Shown here piece by piece: positions 32,126 to 40,535 of a stretch of DNA of 64,000 nucleotides. Source of the stretch: Sva-07 sp963710625 (lineage in GTDB: Bacteria; Actinomycetota; Acidimicrobiia; Acidimicrobiales; Ilumatobacteraceae). The notes under the pieces are model-generated. The model was not told where the DNA came from. It worked only from the letters and a program-made list of their open reading frames with translations, and did no database searches. Position 1 is the first letter of the stretch; each line of letters opens with the position of its first letter. Position numbers and translations under genes: made by a program. The stretch covers positions 105,324-169,323 of the forward strand of contig CAVQBG010000016.1 of NCBI GenBank assembly GCA_963710625.1, given 5' to 3'.

Positions 32126-33382
32126 ATGGGCGCCCGAATCGAACGGATCACCTTTCCCGGCAGTAGTGGTGCAGCGTTGGCGGCCAGGCTCGACCTGCCG
32201 GCGGGACCCCCACGGGCTTTCGCGCTCTTTGCGCACTGCTTCACCTGTGGCAAGGACATCCATGCGGCGTCACGAATCGCGAATGCGCTCACCGACGTCG
32301 GATTCGGGGTGCTCCGCTTCGACTTCACCGGCCTGGGCATGAGCGAGGGTGAGTTCGCCAACACGAACTTCACGTCGAACACGGAGGATCTCATCGCCGC
32401 CGCCGACTGGCTGCGGTCGGCCCACCGCTCGCCGCAGGTGTTGATCGGTCACTCCCTCGGAGGGGCGGCAGTTCTCGCCGTCGCCGGTTCGATCCCAGAG
32501 GTCCGTGCCGTCGCGACGATCGGTGCGCCGGCCAGCCCCGAACACGTCACCGGCGTCTTCTCGTCGTCGATCGACGAGATCGAGTCCACCGGTGTTGCTG
32601 ATGTCCAATTGGCAGGTCGTCCCTTCACCATCCGCAAGCAGTTCCTCGACGATCTGCGCAACCACGTCGTCACCGACCGGGTCGCGACGATGAAGCGAGC
32701 GCTGCTGGTGCTCCACTCGCCGGTCGACAACACCGTCGGCATCGACAATGCCGCAGAGATCTTCCTCGCCGCCCGTCATCCGAAGAACTTCGTCTCGCTC
32801 GACGGTGCCGATCACCTCCTGTCGGAGTATCCCGACGCCGCCTTTGCCGCGTCGATGATCGGCGCGTTCGCGAGCCGCTACATCGTCGACGAGAGCGGTG
32901 CCCGCGACGTTCCTCGTGCGACCGCGCCGGTCGTGGTCGCCGAGACGAGCCAAGGGGCGTTCCTCAACCACGTCGTGGTCGGTCGCCACCGCCTGCTCGC
33001 CGACGAGCCCGAGTCGGTCGGTGGGTACGACGCCGGCCCGTCGCCGTACGACTTCCTGGGAATCGCGCTGGGCGCCTGCACGTCGATGACGTTGCGGATG
33101 TACGCCGACCGCAAGAAGTTGCCGCTCGACCAGGTGAGCGTCGAGGTCACCCATGGCAAGGTCCACGCCGACGACTGTGTCGAGTGCGCCGACAACGAAC
33201 GGCTCGCAGGTCGGTCGGGGATGATCGATCGATTCGAGCGGGTGTTGCACATCGCCGGCGACGAACTCACCGAGGCCGACCTCGCCAAGTTGCTCGCCAT
33301 CGCTGACAAGTGCCCGGTCCATCGCACGCTCGAGTCGGCCAGCTCGATCGTGACGCGCCTCGCCGACCACGAGCACGGGTGA
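32126..33382 (+). CDS. Bifunctional alpha/beta hydrolase-OsmC family protein
   Basis: A 418-residue fusion. Residues ~1-260 are an alpha/beta hydrolase with LFAHCFTCGKD near residue 38, the nucleophile in LIGHSLGGAAVL near 108, and Asp/His candidates in LHSPVDNTVG and DGADHLL. Residues ~275-418 are an OsmC/Ohr domain with the peroxidatic Cys in LGACTSMTLRMYADRK and the second Cys in ADDCVECADN or DKCPVHRTL. OsmC proteins reduce organic hydroperoxides with thiols; the fused hydrolase may act on lipid or ester peroxides. This fusion is known in many bacteria. Its stop overlaps the DinB start (GTGA). Confidence 0.9.
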   Translation: MGARIERITFPGSSGAALAARLDLPAGPPRAFALFAHCFTCGKDIHAASRIANALTDVGFGVLRFDFTGLGMSEGEFANTNFTSNTEDLIAAADWLRSAHRSPQVLIGHSLGGAAVLAVAGSIPEVRAVATIGAPASPEHVTGVFSSSIDEIESTGVADVQLAGRPFTIRKQFLDDLRNHVVTDRVATMKRALLVLHSPVDNTVGIDNAAEIFLAARHPKNFVSLDGADHLLSEYPDAAFAASMIGAFASRYIVDESGARDVPRATAPVVVAETSQGAFLNHVVVGRHRLLADEPESVGGYDAGPSPYDFLGIALGACTSMTLRMYADRKKLPLDQVSVEVTHGKVHADDCVECADNERLAGRSGMIDRFERVLHIAGDELTEADLAKLLAIADKCPVHRTLESASSIVTRLADHEHG

Positions 33383-33939
33383 CCGAGGCGATGAACAGTT
33401 CGATGTCCGATGCCGTCGCCTCGTTGGACACGTTGGTGGACGAACTCCGACGGGCGTGGCGCCACACCGACGCGCTGTGGCTCGATCTCGACGACGAACA
33501 GCTGCGGTGGCGACCGAACGAGCACTCGAGCGCGATCGGCTGGCACCTCGGTCATCAGGCCGCCGTCGCCCACTTCATGGTCCGCAACCTGCTCGCCGCC
33601 GAGCCGAGCCCCGATCCGGAACTCGACTCGTTGATGGACAGCGCCACGCCGGAGCCGGCACGGGGTGATCTTCCCGACCGGGAGCGGTTGGGCCGGTACC
33701 GCGCGGCGGTCGCCGATCGCGTGATCGCTCGCATCGAGGCGATCCGCCTCGGCGAGGTGGGGGCGCCGGCGCAGTTATCGGTGGTCGCGGCGGGTCTCGT
33801 CCGTGCGGTGGTCAACCACGAGTACCAGCACGACCAGTGGATCGCCGAGGTCCGTTCTCGTGACCTCGGGGCGACGGCAGCTCCCGCACCGACGTCGCCC
33901 CGCCTCACCACGATCGACGGCTACACCGTGTTGCGATGA
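33379..33939 (+). CDS. DinB-family protein
   Basis: A 186-residue four-helix-bundle protein of the DinB family, which uses three His to bind a metal. The likely ligands are in GWHLGHQAAVAHF near residue 55 and VNHEYQHDQW near residue 150. Families with this fold include thiol transferases that use mycothiol or bacillithiol, but the role here is unknown. GTG 33379 overlaps the upstream stop and gives coupling to the hydrolase-OsmC gene; ATG 33391 is a possible alternative. A perfect palindrome covers the stop codon. Confidence 0.8.
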   Translation: MTEAMNSSMSDAVASLDTLVDELRRAWRHTDALWLDLDDEQLRWRPNEHSSAIGWHLGHQAAVAHFMVRNLLAAEPSPDPELDSLMDSATPEPARGDLPDRERLGRYRAAVADRVIARIEAIRLGEVGAPAQLSVVAAGLVRAVVNHEYQHDQWIAEVRSRDLGATAAPAPTSPRLTTIDGYTVLR

Positions 33940-33970
33940 GCGTCGGGCCACCGGTGGCCCGACGCTCATC
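33935..33970. terminator. Perfect 36-base palindrome overlapping two convergent stop codons
   Basis: GATGAGCGTCGGGCCACC (33935-33952) is exactly complementary to 33953-33970. It includes the stop codons of the DinB (+) and YihY (-) genes and should act as terminator for both. Confidence 0.75.
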
Positions 33971-34859
33971 AGGAAACGGTGGTCGAGTCGATCAGCTGAT
34001 CGGGTGGCTGCACGGTGGCCAGCGAGCCGTCGCGATGTCGCACGATGGCCGCATTGAGTTCGGCGCTCATGATCGAGGCGATCGCGAGCAGGCTCAGCCA
34101 GGTGATCAGCCCGAGCACGAGCGCGAACTGGCCGTAAGTGTCGCTGGAGTTCTCGATGATCCGACGGGTGATGTCGGTGCCGAAGTACTGCAACAGGGTG
34201 TACAGCACTCCGGCGGTGACCGCCCCCGGCCACACGTCGCGCCAGGTCGGCGAGGCGGCCGTGAGGAAGCGGTACATCAGACCCAACACCCCGATGTTGA
34301 CCGCGACGTTCGCGAGGGTCAGCACGACGCGCCCCGCGTTCGGGAGGCCAGCGGCGTTCACCAGGGTGGCCAACGCGATGCTCGCGATCTGGGCGCCCCC
34401 GATGATCAGGATGCCCAGGAGGGCCTTGGCACGCTGGGCCGGCAGTGAGGCCCGGTGGTCGACCTCGACCTCCCAGACGTCGTCGAGCGCGGCCTGCAGC
34501 GCCGCGAAGGCTTTCGTGGCGCCCCAGAGGGCACCTGCGAGACCGATCACGAGCGCCCAGACGCTGCCGTTCAACGAGGTCGGGTCGTTCTGCAGCTGCT
34601 GGCCGAGGACGGGGATGTCGGCGAGCGCGCCGTCGATGATGCGTTGTTGCAGTTCCTCGTTGTCCTGCAGCACGAAGCCGAGGATCGTCGTGGCGGCGAG
34701 GAGCAGCGGGAAGATCGACACGAAGCCGAAGAACGCGAGTACCGAGGCGTTGCGACCCGAGAGGTGTCGACGCCACCCGTCGAGCGTGTCGACACCGATC
34801 TCGATCGACGGGTGCTTCGACCGGAGGTCCATCAACGTGTCACTGGTCGTCCACGGCAT
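33969..34859 (-). CDS. YihY/virulence-factor BrkB family membrane protein
   Basis: A 296-residue membrane protein with six hydrophobic segments. The family pattern is visible: ASVLAFFGFVSIFPLLLAATTILG near residue 38, GLAGALWGATKAFAALQAALD near 120, and VWPGAVTAGVLYTLLQYFGTDI near 195, then LGLITWLSLLAIASIMSAELNAAI. YihY proteins are thought to be transporters or scramblases of uncertain substrate. It lies 3 bases after the uracil-DNA glycosylase gene on the same strand, so they are probably cotranscribed. The C-terminus ends in a perfect terminator palindrome. Confidence 0.87.
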   Translation of the reverse strand: MPWTTSDTLMDLRSKHPSIEIGVDTLDGWRRHLSGRNASVLAFFGFVSIFPLLLAATTILGFVLQDNEELQQRIIDGALADIPVLGQQLQNDPTSLNGSVWALVIGLAGALWGATKAFAALQAALDDVWEVEVDHRASLPAQRAKALLGILIIGGAQIASIALATLVNAAGLPNAGRVVLTLANVAVNIGVLGLMYRFLTAASPTWRDVWPGAVTAGVLYTLLQYFGTDITRRIIENSSDTYGQFALVLGLITWLSLLAIASIMSAELNAAIVRHRDGSLATVQPPDQLIDSTTVS

Positions 34860-34862
34860 GGT

Positions 34863-35541
34863 CTACATCCTCCCCGATCCTGCGAGATTCCAATCGATCG
34901 GTTCCCGGCCCGCTGCCAGCAGCGCGGCATTCGCCCGACTGAACGGCTTGCTCCCGAGGAATCCGTTGTGGGCCGACAGTGGAGACGGATGGGCCGACTC
35001 GATGATCGTGTGTCGGCTCGTGTCGATCAGCTCCCGCTTGCGCCGCGCCGAGTTGCCCCACAGGATGAACACGACCTGGTCGGTCTTGGCGTTGACCACG
35101 CGGATCACCTGGTCGGTGAAGGTCTCCCAACCACGCTTCTGGTGCGAGCCCGCCTCGCCGGCGCGAACGGTCAGGGTCGCGTTGAGCAGCAACACGCCCG
35201 ACTGCGCCCACCGCTCGAGGTTGCCGTGGTCGGGGATCGGCAACCCGAGGTCGTCGTGGAGTTCGGCGTGGATGTTCCGCAGCGAGGGCGGCACCCGCAC
35301 GCCGGGGCGAACCGAGAAGCACAGCCCGTGGGCCTGTCCGGGCCCGTGGTACGGGTCCTGGCCGAGGATCATCACCCGGGTGTCGGCGCACGACGGTGAG
35401 GTGGAGCGCGGCGTAGACGTCGGCGGGTGGGGGATACACGACGTGGGCGGCGCGTTCGGCCTCGACGAACGCCTGCAGGTCGTTCCAGTAGGGCTGTTCG
35501 AACTGATCTCGCAGGAGCGGGTTCCAGTCGGTCTTCGGCAT
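34863..35541 (-). pseudogene. ung: Uracil-DNA glycosylase, split by a one-base frameshift
   Basis: The two halves together make a full family 1 uracil-DNA glycosylase of about 226 residues. The first frame gives MPKTDWNPLLRDQF...VYAALHLT; the second gives CADTRVMILGQDPYHGPGQAHGLCFSV through SAHPSPLSAHNGFLGSKPFS. The catalytic Asp is in GQDPYHG, and HPSPLSA is the leucine-loop motif. Between LHLT and CADTR the sequence has one base too many, at about 35385-35395. The 679-base span is one more than a multiple of three, consistent with this. Ung is nearly universal and its loss would be unusual, so a sequencing error is quite likely. GTG 35547 is an alternative start. Confidence 0.85.
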
Positions 35542-35554
35542 CGACACCAGTGCC

Positions 35555-35560
35555 TAGCAT
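35555..35560 (+). promoter_or_regulatory. -10 box for a leaderless D-cysteine desulfhydrase transcript
   Basis: TAGCAT ends 7 bases before the GTG at 35568. The box itself contains the AT of an upstream ATG, which argues against that ATG as start. Confidence 0.47.
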
Positions 35561-35567
35561 GGTGCTC

Positions 35568-36575
35568 GTGTTCGATCACCTCGAACGAGCCCGTCTCGCC
35601 ACCCTCCCGACGCCGTTGGAGGCCGGTCCGCGACTGCGCGGCAACGCCGGTGGCGGCCCACAGCTGTGGGTGAAACGCGACGATCTCACCGGACTCGGCG
35701 GAGGTGGCAACAAGGCCCGCAAGCTCGAGTTCCTCTGCGGTGACGCACTCGCGTCCGGGGCGCGGGCGCTCGTGACGGTCGGCGCAGCGCAGTCCAACCA
35801 CTGTCGAATGACGGCGGCCGCCGGCGCGCGCCTGGGCCTCGAGGTGCACCTGGTGCTGTCGGGCGACCGGCCCGACGAGGTCACCGGCAACCAGTTGCTG
35901 TCGATGCTGTTCGGCGCCCAACTGCACTTCACCGGTACCGAGGAGAGCCACTGGGGTGAACTCGAGATGGCCCGAGAGGCGCTGACGGAGCAGCTGGCCG
36001 ACGACGGTCTGCGTCCGTATGCGATCCCGATCGGCGGAAGCACTGCGGTCGGGGCGCTCGGCTACGCGGCAGGGTTCATCGAGCTGCTCGACCAGCTCGA
36101 CGAGGCCGGGCTCACGCCGAGCCACATCGTGTTCACGTCGTCGAGTGGCGGCACGCACGCAGGACTGCTCGCGGGTCGAGCGGCCGCTGCACACGGTGGA
36201 CGGCGAGTTCCCGACGTCGTCGCCATCGGGGTGGCCAAGGGGGTCAACCTCGGCCTGCCCGACGTCGCAGAACTCGCCAACCACACCTTGACGCTGATGG
36301 GGTCCACCGCGATCGTCGCTCACGAGGACGTCGAGGTCGACACCCGCTGGATCGGACCCGACTACGCCGTGCCGACCGACGCCGGTGACGACGCCATCCG
36401 ATGGGCGGCGACCCACGGCGGGTGGCTGCTCGACCGGACGTACTCTGGCAAGGGATGCTCCGGCCTGCTCGGCCTCGCCGCCGAGGGCCGGTTCGGTGAC
36501 GACGTGGTGTTCGTCCACACCGGTGGCTGGCCTGCGCTCTTCGCCCCCGGCGGCCGCCCCTCGCTGCCCGGATAG
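35568..36575 (+). CDS. D-cysteine desulfhydrase / ACC deaminase-family PLP enzyme
   Basis: A 335-residue fold-type II PLP enzyme. WVKRDDLTGLGGGGNKARKLEF carries the Schiff-base Lys in GGNKARKLE near residue 46; AAQSNHCRMTAAAGARLG follows, with the Ser-Asn-His motif; and SSSGGTHAGLLAG forms the phosphate-binding loop. The family includes D-cysteine desulfhydrase, D-serine-type lyases and ACC deaminase, which sequence alone cannot separate fully. GTG 35568 is chosen over ATG 35559 because of the -10 box. It is followed after 11 bases by a 2-oxoglutarate oxygenase gene. Confidence 0.87.
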   Translation: MFDHLERARLATLPTPLEAGPRLRGNAGGGPQLWVKRDDLTGLGGGGNKARKLEFLCGDALASGARALVTVGAAQSNHCRMTAAAGARLGLEVHLVLSGDRPDEVTGNQLLSMLFGAQLHFTGTEESHWGELEMAREALTEQLADDGLRPYAIPIGGSTAVGALGYAAGFIELLDQLDEAGLTPSHIVFTSSSGGTHAGLLAGRAAAAHGGRRVPDVVAIGVAKGVNLGLPDVAELANHTLTLMGSTAIVAHEDVEVDTRWIGPDYAVPTDAGDDAIRWAATHGGWLLDRTYSGKGCSGLLGLAAEGRFGDDVVFVHTGGWPALFAPGGRPSLPG

Positions 36576-36578
36576 CGT
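36573..36578 (+). promoter_or_regulatory. Possible -10 box for a leaderless oxygenase transcript
   Basis: TAGCGT overlaps the stop codon of the preceding gene and ends 8 bases before the ATG at 36587. It could give the oxygenase its own promoter inside the pair. Confidence 0.35.
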
Positions 36579-36586
36579 GGCGCACC

Positions 36587-37558
36587 ATGAGTGACCAGAT
36601 CCTCGACGTCGACCTGCTGGCGTTCGAACGCACCACCGGCCCGCAGCGACGAGCGGTCGTCGACGGGGTCCGTCGCAGCCTGGCGACCGGGTTCGTGTAC
36701 ACGAGCCACGATCTGTCCGACGACCTGCTCGACACCACCTACGGCATGCTCCGGGAGTTCTTCGAGTTGCCGGCCGACGTGAAGCAGCAATACGTCGCGG
36801 CCGGCGCCAACGGCCAGACCGGCTACACCGGCCTGCTCGTCGAAACCGCCGCATCGAGCGACAAGCCGGACTGGAAGGAGATGCTGAACTGGTCGGCTCC
36901 GATCGCCTCCGGGCATCCCCTCAAGCGCAAGTTCTCCACCGCCTACCCCGACCAGCTCGTTCCCGAGGCAGCCGTGCCGGGCATCACCGACGTGCTCTAC
37001 CGGTTCCACGCCTCGATCGCCGACCTCCAGCGCCGATTCCTCCGGATCATCGCCGAGGGGATCGGATGTCACGAGACGTTCTTCGACGACATGGTCAAGG
37101 ACGGCCCCACGCTCACGCGGGCGATCCGATATCCGGCGATGACCGAGCTGGGCGCCGAGGGACACGTGTGGGCCGCGGAGCACGGCGACATCAACCTGAT
37201 CACGGCGTTGCCGCGGGCGACCGCACCCGGCCTCCAGGTGAAGGTCGACGACGGCTGGGTCGACGCCACCCCGCCCGACGACTCGGTGATCATCAACACC
37301 GGCATCATGTTGGAGCGCCTGACCAACGGGGTCATCCCGATCGGCTGGCATCGCGTGGTCGCCGCCCCGGGCTACGAGGGCGAGCGCTACAGCGTGGTGC
37401 AGTTCTGCCACCCGCGCCCGTGGACCGTGCTCGCTCCCGTGCCGTCGTGCTGCACCGAGGACGATCCGCAACGTTTCGCGGCGATCAGCGCCGAGGACGC
37501 GCTCGACGAGGTGCTGTACGAGATCAACCTGGTCGAGACCGCCCGTCGCGTCGAGTGA
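36587..37558 (+). CDS. Isopenicillin-N-synthase-family 2-oxoglutarate/Fe(II) dioxygenase
   Basis: A 323-residue non-haem iron oxygenase. The N-terminal DIOX_N region includes a helical start and REFFELPADVKQQY. The iron ligands are His and Asp in AAEHGDINLIT (HxD) near residue 200 and the distal His in PIGWHRV near 252; Arg and Ser of the RxS motif that binds 2-oxoglutarate are in GERYSVVQF near 266. These proteins hydroxylate or desaturate small molecules; the substrate is not predictable. It may be cotranscribed with the PLP enzyme upstream. A short inverted repeat follows the stop. Confidence 0.87.
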   Translation: MSDQILDVDLLAFERTTGPQRRAVVDGVRRSLATGFVYTSHDLSDDLLDTTYGMLREFFELPADVKQQYVAAGANGQTGYTGLLVETAASSDKPDWKEMLNWSAPIASGHPLKRKFSTAYPDQLVPEAAVPGITDVLYRFHASIADLQRRFLRIIAEGIGCHETFFDDMVKDGPTLTRAIRYPAMTELGAEGHVWAAEHGDINLITALPRATAPGLQVKVDDGWVDATPPDDSVIINTGIMLERLTNGVIPIGWHRVVAAPGYEGERYSVVQFCHPRPWTVLAPVPSCCTEDDPQRFAAISAEDALDEVLYEINLVETARRVE

Positions 37559-37562
37559 GCTG

Positions 37563-37579
37563 CTGACCCGCAGGGTCAG
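37563..37579. terminator. Short bidirectional hairpin between convergent genes
   Basis: CTGACCC (37563-37569) pairs with GGGTCAG (37573-37579) around a three-base loop. It lies between the oxygenase and the secreted cell-wall protein and overlaps the latter's stop. Confidence 0.4.
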
Positions 37580-39411
37580 GGCCGCAGTACCGGGACGGTC
37601 AGACGGTCGTCCTCGCGCTCGGCCAGATCGATCCAGATCGTCGTCGGGAGGTCGATCGGGGTCAGCCAGGTGGGTGGCACCGTGGAGACGCCCCCGGCGC
37701 CGGGCCCGCGTGGGTCCGCAGGCGCGTACCCGCAGCTCTCGCTCGGGTAGATCATCGCCGCCCAGCCTGATGCCGTGACCTGTCCGGACGACGTGATCAC
37801 CCATTCGGAGTCGATCTTGCGGTCGTTGTCGGTGGTCTCGATCGTGACCGGTTCGTGCGTCTCGCCGCTCGGCACGCTCGCCCACGGGCCGGTTCCGACC
37901 GAACAGACCTGCCGGAACAGCGCATCGATGACCGGTCCGTACGCGTCGACCGGCGTCGTGTCGAGGTCGTCGATCGTCAGCCGGATGTGCGGTGCAACTG
38001 CGTCGGTCGGGATGTCGACCGTGGCGTCGGTGGGCACGTCGGATCGGATCCCGAGCGGCAACGGGCTCGAGTTGCCCATGAACCCGAGCACCTGGCCGGC
38101 GCGAACGCTCGTGCCGACCCGTGCCAGCGGTGTCAGGCGCAGGTGCGGCGGTGCGGCACCGTCGTCGGTGCCGGGGCTGTCGTCGTTGAATCCGGCGAGA
38201 CGGTAGCTCCTGCCCGTCGGGTCGGTGACGGTGACCGAGATCGTGTCGCCCAGTTCGTCGTGCACCTCGGTGACCACGCCGTCGACCACCGAGAGCACGG
38301 GCTGCAGCTTGACCCCGAAGACGATGCCCGGCGCTTCCTCGGCGCAGAGCCCGGCCGCTTCGATCTCGTCGGGCGTTGCGCCCGCACCCACGCCGGCGTT
38401 CTGGGCGACATCCTGGGCATCACCGCAGTCGGGCGCGGCGAGACGCGTCGGGCCGAGCACCGGGAAGGCGATCGTCGCCTTGCGCTCGATCGCCGGCGCA
38501 TCGGGATCGGCGGTCTGCGCGGCGGGCAGTTGGGGCGGCACGCCCAGGCGCGCGACCGCCTGGTCGAGCGTCAGTTGCTTCGGGACGGGTTGGCCCGACA
38601 GGAATGCCCACACCCCGAGCCAACGCTGCTGGTACTCGCGGATCGTGAGCACGTTTCCCGCCGAGGGAACCGGCACGACGTCCATCAGCGCCGGCTCGCG
38701 TGCGGCGCGCGGGTAGTACCACATCACCGGGATCATCGACACGTCGTTGTTCCACTGGGCGAGGAACCGGTTGACGTCGGCGGCGGCCCGCTCGTCCTGC
38801 ACCTGCGGTGGGGCGAGGTAGGCGTGGGCGTACCCGCCGTAGCCGTTCCACGTGGAGGCGATGAACTGGTACGCGCCCGACGCGTTGCCGCGGTTGGGCG
38901 GTGCGTTGTAGTTCCCTCGCGATTCGACGTAGCGGATCGTGGCGAGGATGTTGGCGATCTGGCTCGGATACACCTTGATGTTCTGCGCCGCGGGAGCAGC
39001 GGTCGTCGTCGGCGCCGGGGCGATCGTGGTCGCCGTTGCCGATGGAGCCGTCGTCGTCGGTGTCCCCGGTGTGGTGGCCGACGTGGTGGCCGACGTTGTG
39101 GTCGGTGTGGTGGCCGACGGAGTGGACGGTGTCGGCGCGGTCGTCGCCGGGATCGTGGTGGGCGTGGTCGGCGGAGCCGTGGTGGGCGTGGTGGGGGGAG
39201 GTGTCGTACTGGTCGGAGTCGTCGTCGGTGGTGCCGAGGTCGTCACGTCGGATGGATCGGCTGCCGACGTGTCGGCCGATCTCTCGACCGCGGAGCCGGG
39301 GCTTGCCGCTGCGATCGTCAGCGCAACCGCCAATGCCGCAGCCGACGCGGTCATCGCCGCAAGGCGCGCCGGCGACGGGCGGTCGGGGCGGCGGGTACGG
39401 GTGGGTGGCAT
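37576..39411 (-). CDS. Secreted transglycosylase-like / M23-like cell-wall protein
   Basis: A 611-residue exported protein. A basic N-terminus (MPPTRTRRPDRPSP) and hydrophobic stretch at ~20-42 form a signal peptide. Residues ~45-140 are Thr/Pro/Ala-rich. A lysozyme-like domain follows at ~147-230 (ILATIRYVESRGNY, NASGAYQFIASTWNGYGGY), with Glu in YVESRGNY as catalytic candidate, as in resuscitation-promoting or transglycosylase-like proteins. A C-terminal region at ~330-500 resembles an M23/LytM beta domain (GVKLQPVLSVVDGVVTEVHDELGDTISV, VGTSVRAGQVLGFMGNSSPLPLG), but I do not see the HxH zinc motif, so it is probably inactive or a binding module. ATG 39411 is used. Confidence 0.78.
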   Translation of the reverse strand: MPPTRTRRPDRPSPARLAAMTASAAALAVALTIAAASPGSAVERSADTSAADPSDVTTSAPPTTTPTSTTPPPTTPTTAPPTTPTTIPATTAPTPSTPSATTPTTTSATTSATTPGTPTTTAPSATATTIAPAPTTTAAPAAQNIKVYPSQIANILATIRYVESRGNYNAPPNRGNASGAYQFIASTWNGYGGYAHAYLAPPQVQDERAAADVNRFLAQWNNDVSMIPVMWYYPRAAREPALMDVVPVPSAGNVLTIREYQQRWLGVWAFLSGQPVPKQLTLDQAVARLGVPPQLPAAQTADPDAPAIERKATIAFPVLGPTRLAAPDCGDAQDVAQNAGVGAGATPDEIEAAGLCAEEAPGIVFGVKLQPVLSVVDGVVTEVHDELGDTISVTVTDPTGRSYRLAGFNDDSPGTDDGAAPPHLRLTPLARVGTSVRAGQVLGFMGNSSPLPLGIRSDVPTDATVDIPTDAVAPHIRLTIDDLDTTPVDAYGPVIDALFRQVCSVGTGPWASVPSGETHEPVTIETTDNDRKIDSEWVITSSGQVTASGWAAMIYPSESCGYAPADPRGPGAGGVSTVPPTWLTPIDLPTTIWIDLAEREDDRLTVPVLRP

Positions 39412-39566
39412 GGTGCTTCGGATTCGCTTGCGATCGGCATCGACGAGTGGCGACAGATGGGTATCGGCACGCGATGGCGCAAGGTTCACTGAATTCTCAC
39501 AGTTCCTGTGCACGTTGTCCGTGCTCGCCGGGCCCGGACGTCGGCTCCGGATACCTTGTGCCTGCG

Positions 39567-40535
39567 ATGGCCAGCGATCCCACACGACCGAGCGACGCGC
39601 CCGACGACGCGATGGATGTCATCTTGGCGGTCGACATCGGCGCCGCCGGGTTCCAGGCCGGTCTGGTGACGACTCGCGGCGTGCTGATCGATCGACGACG
39701 GGCCGACATCGAACCCGACGTCGGTCCGGAGTCGCAGTACACGGCGCTGGCGGGGGCGGTGCTCGACCTCGCCGGGCAGATCCCCGAGCGTCACCGTGCG
39801 AGGGTCGTCGGGTTGGGCGTCAGCAGCGGCGGCCTCGTGACCCGTGGGCTCGAACTCGTGACCCCGCTCAGCATCCCGTCGTGGCGCGACTTCCCACTTC
39901 GCAGCCGACTCGAGGAACTCACGGGCCTGGCGGTCTACGGCGATCTCGACGCGAAGGCACTCGCCCTCGCCGAAGGGTGGCTCGGCGCCGCGCAGGGGCA
40001 TCCGAACTTCCTGACAATCACGGTGTCGGCCAGTGTGTCGGGTGCGATCGTCATCGACGGCGATCTGCTCGATGGTGAATCGGGGAACGCCGGCCAGATC
40101 GGCCACGTCGTGGTCGAACCTGGCGGTCGTCGCTGTCACTGCGGTACGCAGGGCTGTCTCGATGCAGAGACCTCCGGGGAGGCGATCGACGCGATCACCG
40201 GGCGACCCGCCACCGAACCGTCCTTTCAGATCATGCAACGCACCGGGCGGCTCGTGGGCCGCGCCGCCGCCTCGATGTGCAACGCGTTCGACCTGGCACT
40301 GGTGGTGGTCGGTGGCAGCGTCGCACTCGGCTTCGGGTCGACGTTCTTCCACGCTGCCCAAGTGGCGCTCGACGAGCACGCACGCCTGACCTACAGCCGG
40401 GGTGCGCGCATCACCCCGTCGCGCCTCGGCGAGCAGGGTCCGCTGATCGGTGCGGGAGCGGTCGGCTGGCGAGGAGTGCGTCGCGCCGCTCGCCAACGTC
40501 GAATGGTGGGCGATCAGCCGCCCACCGCTCGATAG
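39567..40535 (+). CDS. ROK-family sugar kinase / glucokinase-like protein
   Basis: A 322-residue ROK-fold protein without an N-terminal helix-turn-helix, hence more likely a kinase than a repressor. ILAVDIGAAGFQAGLV is the phosphate-1 motif near residue 17, GESGNAGQIGHVVVEPGG precedes the ROK zinc site CHCGTQGCLD near residue 190, and VVVGGSVALG is near 246. The sugar Asp appears in AVYGDLDAKALALAE; the usual DN is replaced by DL there, which weakens the glucokinase assignment. ATG 39567 is used; ATG 39612 (MDVILAVDIG) is possible. It overlaps the convergent membrane protein gene by 22 bases. Confidence 0.82.
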   Translation: MASDPTRPSDAPDDAMDVILAVDIGAAGFQAGLVTTRGVLIDRRRADIEPDVGPESQYTALAGAVLDLAGQIPERHRARVVGLGVSSGGLVTRGLELVTPLSIPSWRDFPLRSRLEELTGLAVYGDLDAKALALAEGWLGAAQGHPNFLTITVSASVSGAIVIDGDLLDGESGNAGQIGHVVVEPGGRRCHCGTQGCLDAETSGEAIDAITGRPATEPSFQIMQRTGRLVGRAAASMCNAFDLALVVVGGSVALGFGSTFFHAAQVALDEHARLTYSRGARITPSRLGEQGPLIGAGAVGWRGVRRAARQRRMVGDQPPTAR

